Assembly: GCF_000224145.3 (NCBI RefSeq)
Contig: NC_020171.2
Location: 1,189,391-1,253,390, forward strand
Length of the DNA stretch: 64,000 nucleotides
Direction: 5' to 3'
DNA from: Ciona intestinalis
Taxonomy: Eukaryota > Chordata > Ascidiacea > Phlebobranchia > Cionidae
In this document: positions 44,035 through 55,900 of the stretch, one piece after another
Position numbering within the stretch: the stretch's first letter is position 1
Layout of the letters: every line of letters starts with the position of its first letter
Notes under the pieces: generated by a model
What the model was told of the DNA's origin: nothing
Databases searched by the model: none
Seen by the model: the letters and a program-made list of their open reading frames with translations, nothing else
Translations under genes and position numbers: made by a program

Positions 44035-47000
44035 ATGGCAAAGGCAGTCGCTGGCAATTGGACACTTGACAGAAGCGAAAACTATGACGATTTCTTAAAA
44101 GCAGCAGGTAAATATACCGTTTTAGCATGTGTTGTACACTGTGTATTATAAGCTAATGTCAGATGTTTTGTCGTATTTGGCGCCATTCGTGCGTAGCACT
44201 TATGTGGTGTTACGTAACGGTAAAGGGGTCCATTTGAGATTCTGTTCTATGTTTGGGTGAGGTCCTGCAGCGTACATGCCATGGCACCTGAGATTTCCTG
44301 CAACATTTGCGTATTGAATTTGCAAGTTATGTAAATGTCACTTTCAATTACAAAAAAAAACTGACACTATAATACAAACCAATATATAGTGGGGTAGGAG
44401 AAGACGGGACACCTTTAGCACATAATATCCAAGTATACTGATCGTGTTTTAAACAATTAACAACGGTCTATGGGAGTCGCGAGGATATACGGTTTTATAA
44501 TTGTTTGAATATTCTTTGTTTACTACCAAATGGGACAAGAAAACAAAGGTGTCCTATCTTCCCCCACTCTACTATATTGTATGTCTCATGCCCGCTCACG
44601 AAATACCAAGTTTGTAACTTCGTGGGTGGTCGTTGTTCCTTTTGCTCGACCGTGGGCACAGGGTGAATACGGTTGAAATATATTATTAGTAAAAACTGTC
44701 AAAATATTTGCCAAAGCATTAGTGAGTTGGAAATCAAGTAGGCTAGTATTTGTAAAGAAACATTATTTGCTCTTATCTGTTCTTAAGATGACCTTTTATT
44801 ATATGCAAACAGTTTTTGAATAACGGATAAAAGGTCAGAACTTGACGTGATTCAATATTTAACTTTTCCACGCTGTTTTGATCCATTTGTGAATGCATTA
44901 TGTGGTTAACACATAATGCATTCAAAAACAGTTTTCGGGTTAGATCCAAATGCGACGATAAAAAAGAACAAAAAGCCAACTTATCATAGTGTATTGATGA
45001 ACCAACTTATCATAGTGTATTGAACCCACTATGGTCTTAACTCATCTCATTTTATTAAAGCATATTTTAACCAAATAACCAAATCAAACGTTATTCCAAA
45101 AAACTATAAAAGTTTATTTCGCAAACAACTCGGTAATTTTCGGCAAAACAAAGGCTCTTTAGCGTCGCAAATATTTATCTCATAAAACCGAACCGTTTAA
45201 AGCGAACGAACGTTAAAAGTAAACTGTAAATAATAAGTTGCTAACCCAGTAAGGTATATCTGAAAATGTACAAAGTTTACATACGAAACGAGGTAGTAAA
45301 ATTGATTCTACACGTTCAACAGGGCATGGGGTATATAGTTACCATGTTCTACAAAGTCCAAAAGGTCGTTCAACTGTGGGATCATGTCGTTTAACCGATT
45401 AAGTACCGATTAACGCGGGTTTGACAGCTTTTACGCCCTTTGTAGAAAGTAATAAACTGCCAACACCTGTAGTTCCAGGTGGTAATAGTTTGTCCATGTA
45501 AAAATTTAAGACAAGTTGCTTTTTGTCATAAAAGTTGTAAAATTAACGATCTTTATAAGCCATAACGTTTGTTCTGGCTTAACTGTCGACTTTGTCTCAG
45601 CGGTCATACAACATAGGTCAATAACCCCGTTCAAGCAACTGCCATATGTGTAGACACATGCTGTATGTAGCTTATGTGTGTGTTTGCTATTCGTCGTACT
45701 TACTAGTGGCTTGTGTAACTGGGCGTTGCCTTTAACTTCATAGTATATGCCATATATATATATATAAACATATCTATATATCAACTTAGACGCATAAACC
45801 ACGAATTTTGGGTCAGTTTTAATACAGTTATTTGTATTCCTTTTATTGGGAATTAAAATATCCAACACTATTTATTTCTTACGAATACTAGCCAGTGGAG
45901 GCTTATGGGTTATCTAAACTAGAGTCAGCCACAAATTAGGAAAAATTTAAAAAATCTCCCAAAATAATCACCCGAAAAGTTACATACGGGGTAACTCTCG
46001 TCAACGTACGCGAGGTGTGCGAAACAGTAGGCTACACTCGTGTTTTAACAAACGTCATTGCCCCACCAGGCGAGGATAAACCAGTTACGTTTAATGCATT
46101 CAAATAAAGCGCACTAAATTTTACCAATGCTCTTACAGGAATGAACTCTATCAAGAGAGCAATGGCCGTAAAACTTGGCGGTTCACTAAGCATTGAGAAT
46201 GTTGGTGGGAAACTGAAGGTAAAATCGGTGAATGGACCAAAGACAAAGGAAAGAGAAATGCCAATTGGAGCTGATTTCGATGACGAAGGCCCAGGAGGCG
46301 GCTCTGCCCGGGTATATATACATTCAATGCCGTGGTGCATTTTCTAACTCTCTTTTTATGTGGTATATAGGGTGGGGTAAGACGGGATACCTTTTAGCTC
46401 ATAATAACCCAATAACCTGATCGTGTTTTAAACAATGAACAACGGTCTATGGGAGTCGTGAGGATGCGATTTTATAATTCCCTGGATTTTCTTTATTTAC
46501 TCTCAAATGGGACGAGCAAACAGAATACTTAGGTGCCCCGTCTCCCTGCCGCGAGTAACGTTTATTCACTCTGTTGAATTGTGTGCAAACTAATTTCAAA
46601 ACTTCACGTTTGGTCGCAGGGTCGCTGGGTAGAAGAAGGCGACACAATGGTTGGGACATTCAAGACAGAGAAGGGAAAAACTTTCGTTATGAAGAGAGAA
46701 ATTGTTGGCGGCCAGCTTGTACAGGTATAAAGATAATTATGTTGAACATTTTCTAACATAAGCTATGTATGATATACCCTTGCGTGGTGTTAAAGCACGG
46801 CTGTTTTGTTTCATATACCTCGTACCCAAGTTGCCACATTTGTTACTTTGTGTGTTATTGAACGAATGTAACTGATTTATTCTCGTGTGGCGGGTAACGA
46901 CAGTTCTTCTAACACGGGTGCTCTGTTTGATACACCTCGTGCCCGCTTACGAGTTATTTTCATACACCATTTTAAATGTGCTTGTTTTATATTTCAGACC

Positions 47001-47048
47001 ATGGACTTTGATGGCGTAGTTTGCAAACGTTACTTCAACAAGAAATAG
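44035..47048 (+). CDS. FABP: Fatty-acid-binding protein (intracellular lipid carrier)
   Basis: Exons 44035-44107, 46139-46311, 46620-46724, 46998-47048 (stop): 402 nt, 133 residues. The length and the four-exon layout (73/173/105/51 nt) are those of the iLBP family. It starts MAKAVAGNWTLDRSENYDDF, has the helix-turn-helix lid (FLKAAGMNSIKRAMAVKLGG), the GRWVEEGDTMVGTFK strand region and ends VVCKRYFNKK. Vertebrate FABPs usually have Arg-x-Tyr in the last strand to hold the lipid carboxylate; here the Arg is followed by Tyr-Phe, so the distal Tyr is Phe. These proteins carry long-chain fatty acids or retinoids in the cytosol; the ligand cannot be told from sequence. Intron 1 is 2 kb and rich in repeats. 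Confidence 0.92.
44389..44578. repeat. Family A MITE, full length
   Basis: TATAGTGGGGTAGGAGAAGA at the left and CCTATCTTCCCCCACTCTAC at the right, about 188 bp with clear inverted ends. FABP intron 1. A short family B piece follows to about 44630. Confidence 0.85.
44890..44924. repeat. Perfect 15 bp inverted repeat with 5 nt loop
   Basis: TGAATGCATTATGTG (44890-44904) and its exact reverse complement (44910-44924) flank GTTAA. FABP intron 1. A tandem 25 bp duplication (ACCAACTTATCATAGTGTAT) follows at about 44975-45025. Confidence 0.9.
45960..46095. repeat. Family B element
   Basis: AAAGTTACATACGGGGTAAC to AGGATAAACCAGTTACG. FABP intron 1, ends 45 bp before exon 2. Confidence 0.7.
46366..46555. 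repeat. Family A MITE, full length
   Basis: TATAGGGTGGGGTAAGACGG at the left and TGCCCCGTCTCCCTGCC at the right; interior GTCTATGGGAGTCGTGAGGA. FABP intron 2. Confidence 0.75.
46775..46965. repeat. Two family B elements
   Basis: A partial copy (CACGGCTGTTTTGTTTCATA) is followed by a fuller one (GAATGTAACTGATTTATTCT to CGCTTACGAGTTATTT). FABP intron 3. Confidence 0.65.
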
Positions 47049-47534
47049 AACCTTACTTGCAACTAAAACAAGAAAATTACATCGTCTAAATTTTAAAGCT
47101 ATCTGTAATGTTTCGGCTACCTAACTTTAAATTCTCATAAATATCGTTGGAGCTGTCTAAATTTGGTTATATACACGTTTGCCATATCCTGTGAGCCACT
47201 TGGAATGTGTTTTTATTCGAAATTAATCTATTTTATGGTTGTAATGTAGCGCACCTATAATACAGTCATCCAAAATTAATGTAAAATAATGAGTTTCACA
47301 GCATTATGTTGTTATTTTGAGTTTATATAACTTTATAAGTTCGCGGTTCAACAAAACAAATTCAAGTACCTTGTGTTTTTATTTTATACATGGCTTCATA
47401 TACAAACACGACCGCGTAGGGATCTATACCTGTAATGAATAAATGTAACTTATACTTTACCCCTGCGTCGCTGGGAAACAACAGTCGTTATAACACGGAG
47501 GTTCATACACCTCGTACTACCTTATGAGTTACCA

Positions 47535-47722
47535 TGTAGGGTACTGTGGGGGGGGGGAGATGGGACACCTTTAGCACACAATATCCAAGCATCCTGATCG
47601 TATGTCAATGGGAGTCGGGAGGATGCGTTTTCACAATTCTTTAAATATTCTTTGTTTACTATCAAATGCAATAAGAAAATAGAACGAATAGGTGTCCCAT
47701 CTACCCCCACCCTACTATATGT
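47535..47722. repeat. Family A MITE, full length
   Basis: GTACTGTGGGGGGGGGAGAT at the left and CATCTACCCCCACCCTACTA at the right; about 40 bp of the interior is missing compared with the copy at 44389. Confidence 0.8.
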
Positions 47723-49175
47723 TAATTGAAATTCAGGGTCCAGTGCAGTGAAATGCATACCAGACAAACCTAAGGGATTTGGAGTAAAATAGTCGATGTT
47801 TTGTCGCCCGTTAGGTAGTAAAAAATGAATATTTGGTCATTTATGTAACCGTATCCTTCGGACTTTAACGGAGTTGTTAATTGTTAAAAACACCGTTGTG
47901 AAATTGGTATAAATATATTGGAGCTAACGGTATACACCTCAATGATTTCATGCTATGAATCAGACGTGTGTAATCACACCGATTAGATTTGGGTGCGTTT
48001 TGTTCTGTATACATAAACACATGCAGGATGTACGGCCGGTGACACGGAAAATAGTTAAGTCTAGTATATCTGTGTAAATTTCTTAGCTACTAGAATTATT
48101 TAGTAGGGTTGGGAAGATAGGAAACCTTTTTATTCTATTTATTCTAAACACGAACAGTATATTTGAATATTATGTGCCAAAGGTGTCCCATCTTCCCCAC
48201 CTTACTATATATATATACTTAATAAAAGTTTTAATAGGGAATTTTAGCAATGCTAAACTTAGTTATGCAGAGGTAATATAAATGGCCATTTAACCATAAC
48301 CATATAGCTGCAACATAAAAAAAATACCATATTTTGTTATATTTGCTTCTTCGAAACCATTAGCATAGGTCGCAGGCTATTACTAAAACAGCGAAGAGAA
48401 GACAATCAACAGCAAAACGATACAGTCTTTTAAACACGCTATGGTGTATGGGAAAAAGCATTAGTTAACGCTTTGCTGCTTCATTGCTGTTAAGCCTGGT
48501 CTAGTAATTTTAAGTTACTGAAATAAACGTGATGCGGAAATAAAAGGTCGCATGTTAACACTGTTAAGGTGGCATTTGTTCTTTAAGTAATCTTGTAGGT
48601 TTTCTCCAATTTGCCCAAGGCTAAACATAAGACAGTACCTGCAAAGCATTGTATTCTAATTTTAAAACCGAGCCTACGTTTAGCGTATTTTTATTTTACA
48701 AGACATAATTTTGAAAAGTAGACCTATTTTTGTTATTATTTTATTAATAAAAAATTAACTTTAATAAATTTCGTGAACCTAGTCCGTATTTGATCCTAAA
48801 TTTAAAGTATCGCGCGACAGTTCTTACAACTTATAGACTGCATATAGTCAATGTACGGTCATTGGCTCAAAGTTGTAAAATACATTAATCTTATGCGATA
48901 TATGCTCTGTGCTCGGTCAGCAATTTGTGGTTATTAATTAATTTAGCTTGCCTTCGTTGTGAAGAATGTGTACACGGTAGAGTCGTTAAAAATTAAGCTT
49001 ATATTGACCCACTGTATCATATCAGTGATACGTTATCTGCACAGCTAGTGCTAAAGTTATAACTACATAGTGCAAAGTTACCTACCAAGCTGGAAGTATG
49101 GGCGTATTATTTCATGTTGTGAGAATTTATTTAGATGTTTGATAAGTTACATAGGATTTGCTTTTTTGTTTGGAT

Positions 49176-49582
49176 ATATAGTACTGTGGGGGAAGATGGG
49201 ACACGTTTTGCACCTATAATATTCAAATATCCTGATCAAGTTTTAAACAATAAACAACGGTTTATGAAAGTCGTGAGGATATGGTTTTATAATTCTTTGA
49301 ATGTTCATTGTTTACTACCAAATGGAACGAGAAAATAGAGTGAAAAGGTGTCCCATCTCCCCCCGTCCTACTGTAGTAAAGTAAGGCGGGGAAAGATGGG
49401 ACACCTTTTCGTTCTATTTTCTCGCCCCGTTTGGTATAGTAATGAAAACGCATTCAAGCAATTATAAAACTGTATATCCTCACGACTTCCATAGACCGTT
49501 GTTTTAATTGTTAAAACGTTCAGGATATTTGAATATGATGATGTGCTAAAGGTGTCCCGTATTTCTCCACTCTACTACTTAT
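49176..49582. repeat. Two family A MITEs in inverted orientation
   Basis: A forward copy (49176-49378, TATATAGTACTGTGGGGGAA to CCCGTCCTACTGTAG) directly abuts an inverted copy (49379-49582, GGCGGGGAAAGATGGGACAC to CCCGTATTTCTCCACTCTAC). Since each copy also has inverted ends, the pair can fold in more than one way. Confidence 0.8.
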
Positions 49583-49726
49583 AGCAAAGCCTATATAGAT
49601 AGTACTCTAATTCAAAAAGAAAGTTAGACGGTAAATATATTTAATACAGAAATGAATTACAGCGATAATTTTGCAAAATAGTTTAAGACAGACAGGCATA
49701 TATAGTGGTTGCTCTTTGCATGTACC

Positions 49727-49731
49727 AAAAA
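49727..49731 (-). terminator. Pol III terminator of tRNA-Thr
   Basis: AAAAA on the plus strand, i.e. TTTTT on the tRNA strand, 11 nt past the tRNA 3' end. Confidence 0.7.
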
Positions 49732-49742
49732 GTGACAACATA

Positions 49743-49813
49743 GGCACCACTGGGGATCGAACCCAGGATCTCCTGTTTACTAGACAGGCGCTTTACCACT
49801 AAGCCATGGCGCC
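49743..49813 (-). tRNA. tRNA-Thr: tRNA-Thr (anticodon AGT)
   Basis: On the minus strand it starts GGCGCCATGGCTTAGTGG (A box) and carries the anticodon arm CCTGT-CTAGTAA-ACAGG with AGT, and the B box GGTTCGATCCC. The acceptor GGCGCCA pairs with TGGTGCC, with one G-T pair. All arms fold and it closely resembles animal tRNA-Thr(AGT). No intron. It lies about 90 bp from the first XDH coding exon, pointing the other way. Confidence 0.96.
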
Positions 49814-49902
49814 GATGCGGTTGTCATAATAATTATGAAGACATTCTTTCAGTTTTCGTTACAGGTATAGCAGGACAAGACCTTAGCGAAAGCATATGCA
49901 AA

Positions 49903-52900
49903 ATGAACGATTTATTAAAAGGGATTTGGTCTGAAACATCGGATGTATTAACATTTTACGTCAATGGCTCAAAGGTACGGCGTTTTCAAATTATATTAAT
50001 TATCTATCAGAGTGTAGTTGGCCGATATATTGAAACGGTCCGGTTATAGAGTATAGCGCCCTGTGTGGAATGCATGTGTAGTGGAAATTTAAAAATATTT
50101 TACCTAAATGTGAACGTTGTTTATACAGATCGTAGAAAAAGCAGCAGACCCAGAAACTACTTTGCTCAGCTACTTGAGAAGAAAAGGTAAGCCACATAAC
50201 TAACGCTGCTATTCATTGTTGGTGTCTATCCATGGGCAAGACAGTTAACCGTAGTAACTCCAACTCGGAGTTATCACCCTCAAAGTTACTTGTAAGCGGA
50301 TATGAGGTGTATGAAACGAAACACCCGTGTTGTAACGACTGTCATTGCTCCGCCACGTAAATAAGTTACACTTATTCATAATTAGGATATACCCGTTTTA
50401 TAACGACTGTCGTTTTCCAGCCTCGCAAGTATAAATAAGTTACATTCATTTACTTAAGTCTTTTTTCTGCAGTTGGACTAACAGGAACAAAGCTTGGGTG
50501 TGGCGAAGGCGGATGCGGCGCTTGTACAGTTATGGTTTCGAAATGGAACAAAGACAAAGAACGCATCGAGTATGTTATGTAAACCCCGTGTATTTTGGGT
50601 AATAGGCCAACCTTGGCCTGAGTTCCATGTGTCATGCAGTATCTTCCCGTAAGCTAGGAAATTATTTAAAACTGAACGGTATGAAATCGCGCGGGACATC
50701 GGTAAGCGTTTCTACCTTAAACGTATAGGTTAGTGGTTCAAGACCAAGACTCGCTGCTCCCACGACGCGTAACATGAAGTATTCCCAGACACGTCCATTG
50801 TTGACTTTAAAAGCTATACATTAAAAAAACGTTGAGGTTAAACAATTTGCATTTATTCAGAAGAATAAAATGGTAAAACCTTGCAATTACTTTAGCTAAA
50901 TATACATTAACGTGGTCTCGATCCAAAGCTACTCGTAATATCAGTCCCCTTGATAAATTTAAAATCTGAACTCGTGACGTCACAATAATACTTACTGTTT
51001 CGTTTCCCGCCGAAAGAGACGTGCCACGAGGAATCAAAGTTTTTAAGTTTTTTAAAATATTTAAAAGAAAAATCTTGTTTTTTTAGGCATTTAGCTGTTA
51101 ATGCTTGTCTAGCACGTCTCGTTTCTGTCCATAAATGCTCTATAACTACTGTAGAGGGCATTGGAAGCGTTCGTACTGGCTTACATGCTGTTCAGGTACA
51201 TTTTTTCATTTAACACTAATTTTCTCAAACTATTCCATTTTAAAACTTTGTTTGAGATCAGCAAAATTGTAGAAGTTTAATACTTGTTTAATGCACAGTA
51301 AACAAGCCTGTATAGATCAGTAGTAAACTGTAGCCTATTTTGTTACTTTGAATATTCTTTGAAGTAGGTATTTGTTATTTACCCAGGAGCGAATATCAAA
51401 GTTCCACGGCTCACAATGTGGTTTCTGTACACCTGGTATTGTGATGTCAATGTATGCATTGTTACGCAATCAGCCAGTTCCATCACTTGAAAATATCGAA
51501 AGTGCTTTGCAAGGAAACCTATGCAGATGTACAGGCTATAGACCGATTCTGAGTGGTAAGCTAGTATTTAAATGAATGTAACCTATTTATTCTTGCATGG
51601 AAGGGCAAAGACAGTCGTTATAACAAGGTTCTGTTTCATACACCTCATGTTTGCCTACGAATTACCATGTATGTGGATTTAGATGCATTTTTTCTTTAAT
51701 GAGATTTGTTTTTTGAATCTATGGCTGACAATTTAGGTAATCCATTAGTAACCAGTGGGTCGGAGCAACGAGCAATTGGTCTTAAGTGTCCATTGCCAAA
51801 GAACACACAGTATAATCTATTTTAGACAGTATTGCATTGTAAAATCTTTTTGTTTACTTTCAGCTTTTCAGACATTCACAAAGGAAAATAGTGGGTGTCC
51901 TATGGGTGCAAAATGTTGCAAAAATAAAGACAACCAAAACAGCAAAAGCGGTAAAATCTTAAATCTCTTTACATGCCGACTAATCTAACCTATGAACTTG
52001 GAAAGTTAGCAACAGAAAGCTATTTATATTGCAGTGTATGGCAATAAAGTTTATTTTATAAGTTGGAGTATATTTTGTTTCAATTTTTGAATAAATCGAA
52101 TAAATGACTGTAACTTATTATTATTGTGTCCCATTTACAGTTACCATGTATGTATAGTAGGTTCAAGTTTTATTAACAATTAACTGTTTAAAGGTCCAGA
52201 TGAGATAAGCAATCGCTTTGTTGAGCCTCACTCTGCCAACCAAGTATGTTTCAAACAGTATGATGGAACGCAAGAACCAATCTTTCCACCTGAGTTATTG
52301 GTACATAGAATTTATATTTTTTAGAATTAAATTTAACTGGATGTTTATGCTTTAATCTTCACCTGAAACTGCTTTTTTAAATTCAATGTCTTTACCCATA
52401 GATACCTAACTTTAAAAATACAGGGGAGGCATGGATAGGTAAACAGGCATTTCCGTAAAAGAAACTTTACTTTTATGTTTACCAAATAATGTAGTGCAAA
52501 GAAGGCCTGTTACCCCAGGTTTGGAACCATGTCTTTGTCTATACGTTTTCATTGCTGACTAATATTTTATTGCAATTTTGTAAAAATATTACTCGTCTCA
52601 CAGATGTCCTGCAAATCTGAGGTGGATTCTGCTTTAAGATTTGTCGGCGAAAATGTGACTTGGTACACCCCCATAACTCTTGAACAGCTAACAAGGTTGA
52701 AAACAGTGTTTCCAGATGCCCCAGTTGTTTCTGGTAACACTGAAGTGGGGATTGAAACTGGGGTAAAAGGTCTCCACTACCCTGTTATTGTAACATCAAC
52801 TGTGGTTTTGGAAATGGCAAAAATAGAAGTGAATGACACAGGTACTATTGTCACACATGTCATATCGAACTGTTTTTTTTGTTTAAGTTGCTTATATTCG

Positions 52901-55900
52901 TCTGGTGCTGTGGCTGAGGGGCTCAGAGGGAAAGGGTTCGAGGCTCAAGTCTGCTACTATTGTCAACCAAATAAATTGTTGGCTATACCTTAAAGAAAAA
53001 CTGTTGTTACCTTGCCACATGAGGATAAATAAGTTACATTCATATTACTTTACTTTATAAGTTATTTTACAAATGCATTATAGATGTACAAGACATTCCT
53101 TTAATATGTAATATATGTATAATGTGTACAAGATACTTGTGAATATTTATTGACAGTGAGTATGATGAGAAAATTTAAACCCACATCTCAACACAGGTGT
53201 GAACATAGGAGCTTCCTGCACTCTAACAGATATTAAATCAAAGTTCCTTGACTTGGTTAATGGCTCCACATTACAAAAACATCAAATGCAACCACTGCAT
53301 GCAATGTTGGAAATGATTCACTGGTTTGCTGGGGACCAGATACGTAATGTTGCAGTAAGTAATGCTTTCATTGCTACGAACTTGGTAAATCAAATTATTT
53401 AGTGTGTATATACACATAATTCTTAGGTCCAGATTACAACTTCAAATATATCTAAAACGCTAGACACCCATAAGTACTGTTTTGTTATAACATTGGTGTC
53501 TTCTTATACACTGGACAAAAATGATGTATTCATATACCTCATGTTCATAGTAAAGTTTTTACATCGGCGTCTTCTTACACACATGATGTATTTATACACT
53601 TTATGATAACTGCCAAGTTAAAACACCACACACACATAGTCTATTCATATTTATACATCTCATGCCTATAATTCATTTCAACCAGGTTATTGGTGGAAAC
53701 ATAATGACAGCTAGTCCAATATCTGATATCAATCCAATCCTAATGGCTTGTGGTGCAACAGCTACATTATCCATGCATGAGAGGGAAGATAGAAAACTCA
53801 TAATGGACCAAAACTTCTTTCCAAGCTACAGGAAAACAGCAGCTCTGAAAACTGAAGTTCTGTCTTCAATTTTTCTACCATTTACCAGAGAGGTACAATA
53901 TTCTAAATATAAATCCAGCGCAATTGTATCAAACTGTGCTGTTCTGTTTTGTTGACCACTTTGCCACGGCACTAGACTGAAAATTTTATGTTTTACACCA
54001 GAATGAATATATGAAGGCCTACACTCAATCAAAACGCAGGGAAGATGACATAGCAATTGTTAACTGTGCCATGAGAGTCCAGTTCTATCCTGACAGCCAT
54101 AAAGTAAAAGAGTTTTCCGCTGCTTTTGGTGGAATGGCGGCCACTACTGTATTAGCAACAAGTGTCATGAACAAAATAGTAGACAGGTAATAACAGGCAT
54201 GCACTTTTTAAAAAGTCATTCATATTAATATTACTGCCACTGTGTTAGTATGATGTATTGAGCATCTGCTGCATTTATTCTAAATAAAATCATTTATTCA
54301 TTCATGGGCATGTACACTGTTATCATTTCCACTTTTCACATTCATTTCTTTGTATGCAGAAAATGGGAAGATGATCTTATTGAAGATGTTGCTCTTTGGT
54401 TGCGGGAGGACTTCCCTTTAAAGCTGGATACTCCTGGAGGAATGGTGGAGTACAGGGAAGCTCTTGCTTTGAGTTTCTTCTTCAAGTTCTACATCTTCGT
54501 CAAAGATGATCTTTCTAAGAAAGGAGTTCATGTGGTAGTTCTTTGGTTATATTTATGTGATTCAGTATAATTAGGGCATGGTATAGCTGGACAGTGAGCA
54601 TGAGGTGTATAAATACACCCAAGTGTGTTTGGTGTAAAAGACAGTGAGAATGAGATGTATAAATACACCAAGTATGTCTGGTGTAAAAGAAGGCATCTGT
54701 GTTATAACTCAAAAGCGAGCATGGGGTGTATGAATACACCATGTGTGTCTGGTGTAAAAGAAGGCATCTATGTTATAACTCAACAGTAAGTTTGAGGTGT
54801 TTGAATACATCATGTGTGTCTGGTGCATAGGAAAACCTCTCTCAAAAAAGCATGATAAATTTAATTAACCATTGATTTCATTGCTAACATCTCACATATA
54901 CATGATGTTTCTTTATATTTCCACAGGGTAAGATTACTGAGAATGAGGAGACCACTCAAGTTCCACTTGGTGGGAATGATCATGGAACACTTGGTACACA
55001 AACGTGGCAAGAGGTATGTTGTATAATATATTGGGTGGAATCTGTTATTATCTGATGTCTAGGTGTATAAGAAGGTAACTATGTTATAACTTGACTGTGA
55101 GCATCAGGTGTATGACATGTTAGTTGTACGAAGGATTTTATGTTATAATTTAACCATGAAGTAGTGTATAAACACACTATGTGTGACTTGTGAATAAAAG
55201 GACAGACAGAAATTATTTGAGCATTAAAAATCCACCATCAATCATGCCTATCAGAAGCCATTGATACAAACAATGTGTGATATTTTGTAAAATAGTTTTG
55301 TGTAAATATACTGTATATAATCTGCATAGTGAGCATGAGATGTATGAATATACCGTTTGTGCATGGTGTATAAGAAGCCAACTATAACTAAGCTGTGCCT
55401 GTGAGATATGTTGTAAAATAATCTCAATCTATAATCAAACTTATTCCAAGGTCTCACCTGATCAAAACATAGAAGATATGGTTGGACGACCGATACAACA
55501 CGAGTCCTCACAAGAACACGCAACTGGTGAAGCTAAATATGTGGATGATATACCGACGTTTAAAGGTCAGATATTCATACACCTCATGCTCACTGTCAAG
55601 TTATAACATGGGTGTCTTTTTATACACCAGACACACAGTGTATTTATACACCTCATGCTCACTGTCAAGTTATAACAAGGTGTCTTCTTTAACACCAAAC
55701 ACACATGTTGTATTCATACACCTCATGCTTACTATCCGTTTTTGATTTTACCCCGAATTTTCATTTTTTGCAGACGAGTTATACATGTGCCTTGTAACAA
55801 GTGAAAGGGCACACGCCAAGATTCTTGAAGTTGACATAAGCAGTGCGGCAACTTCCCCTGGTTTTGTGAATTATATCGATCATCATGATGTGCCTGGTGT

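Larger units (their letters stand above)
47049..49742. other. Spacer between FABP and tRNA/XDH, rich in MITEs
   Basis: Holds FABP 3' flank (an AATAAA near 47436 lies at the edge of a family B copy, 47435-47530), a full family A MITE (about 47535-47722), an inverted family A piece (47810-47940), an internally deleted family A MITE (48105-48215, both ends but only about 110 bp), and a head-to-head MITE pair (49176-49582). 48220-49130 is AT-rich with nothing recognised. Confidence 0.6.

Noticed and set aside
45506-45868. 120-codon minus-strand frame in FABP intron 1
   Set aside because: Contains a TA microsatellite read as Tyr-Ile repeats and has no gene-like features.
54515-54742. 75-codon minus-strand frame
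   Set aside because: Translation of inverted family C units (SLLSYNT, HTWCI motifs seen at every family C site).
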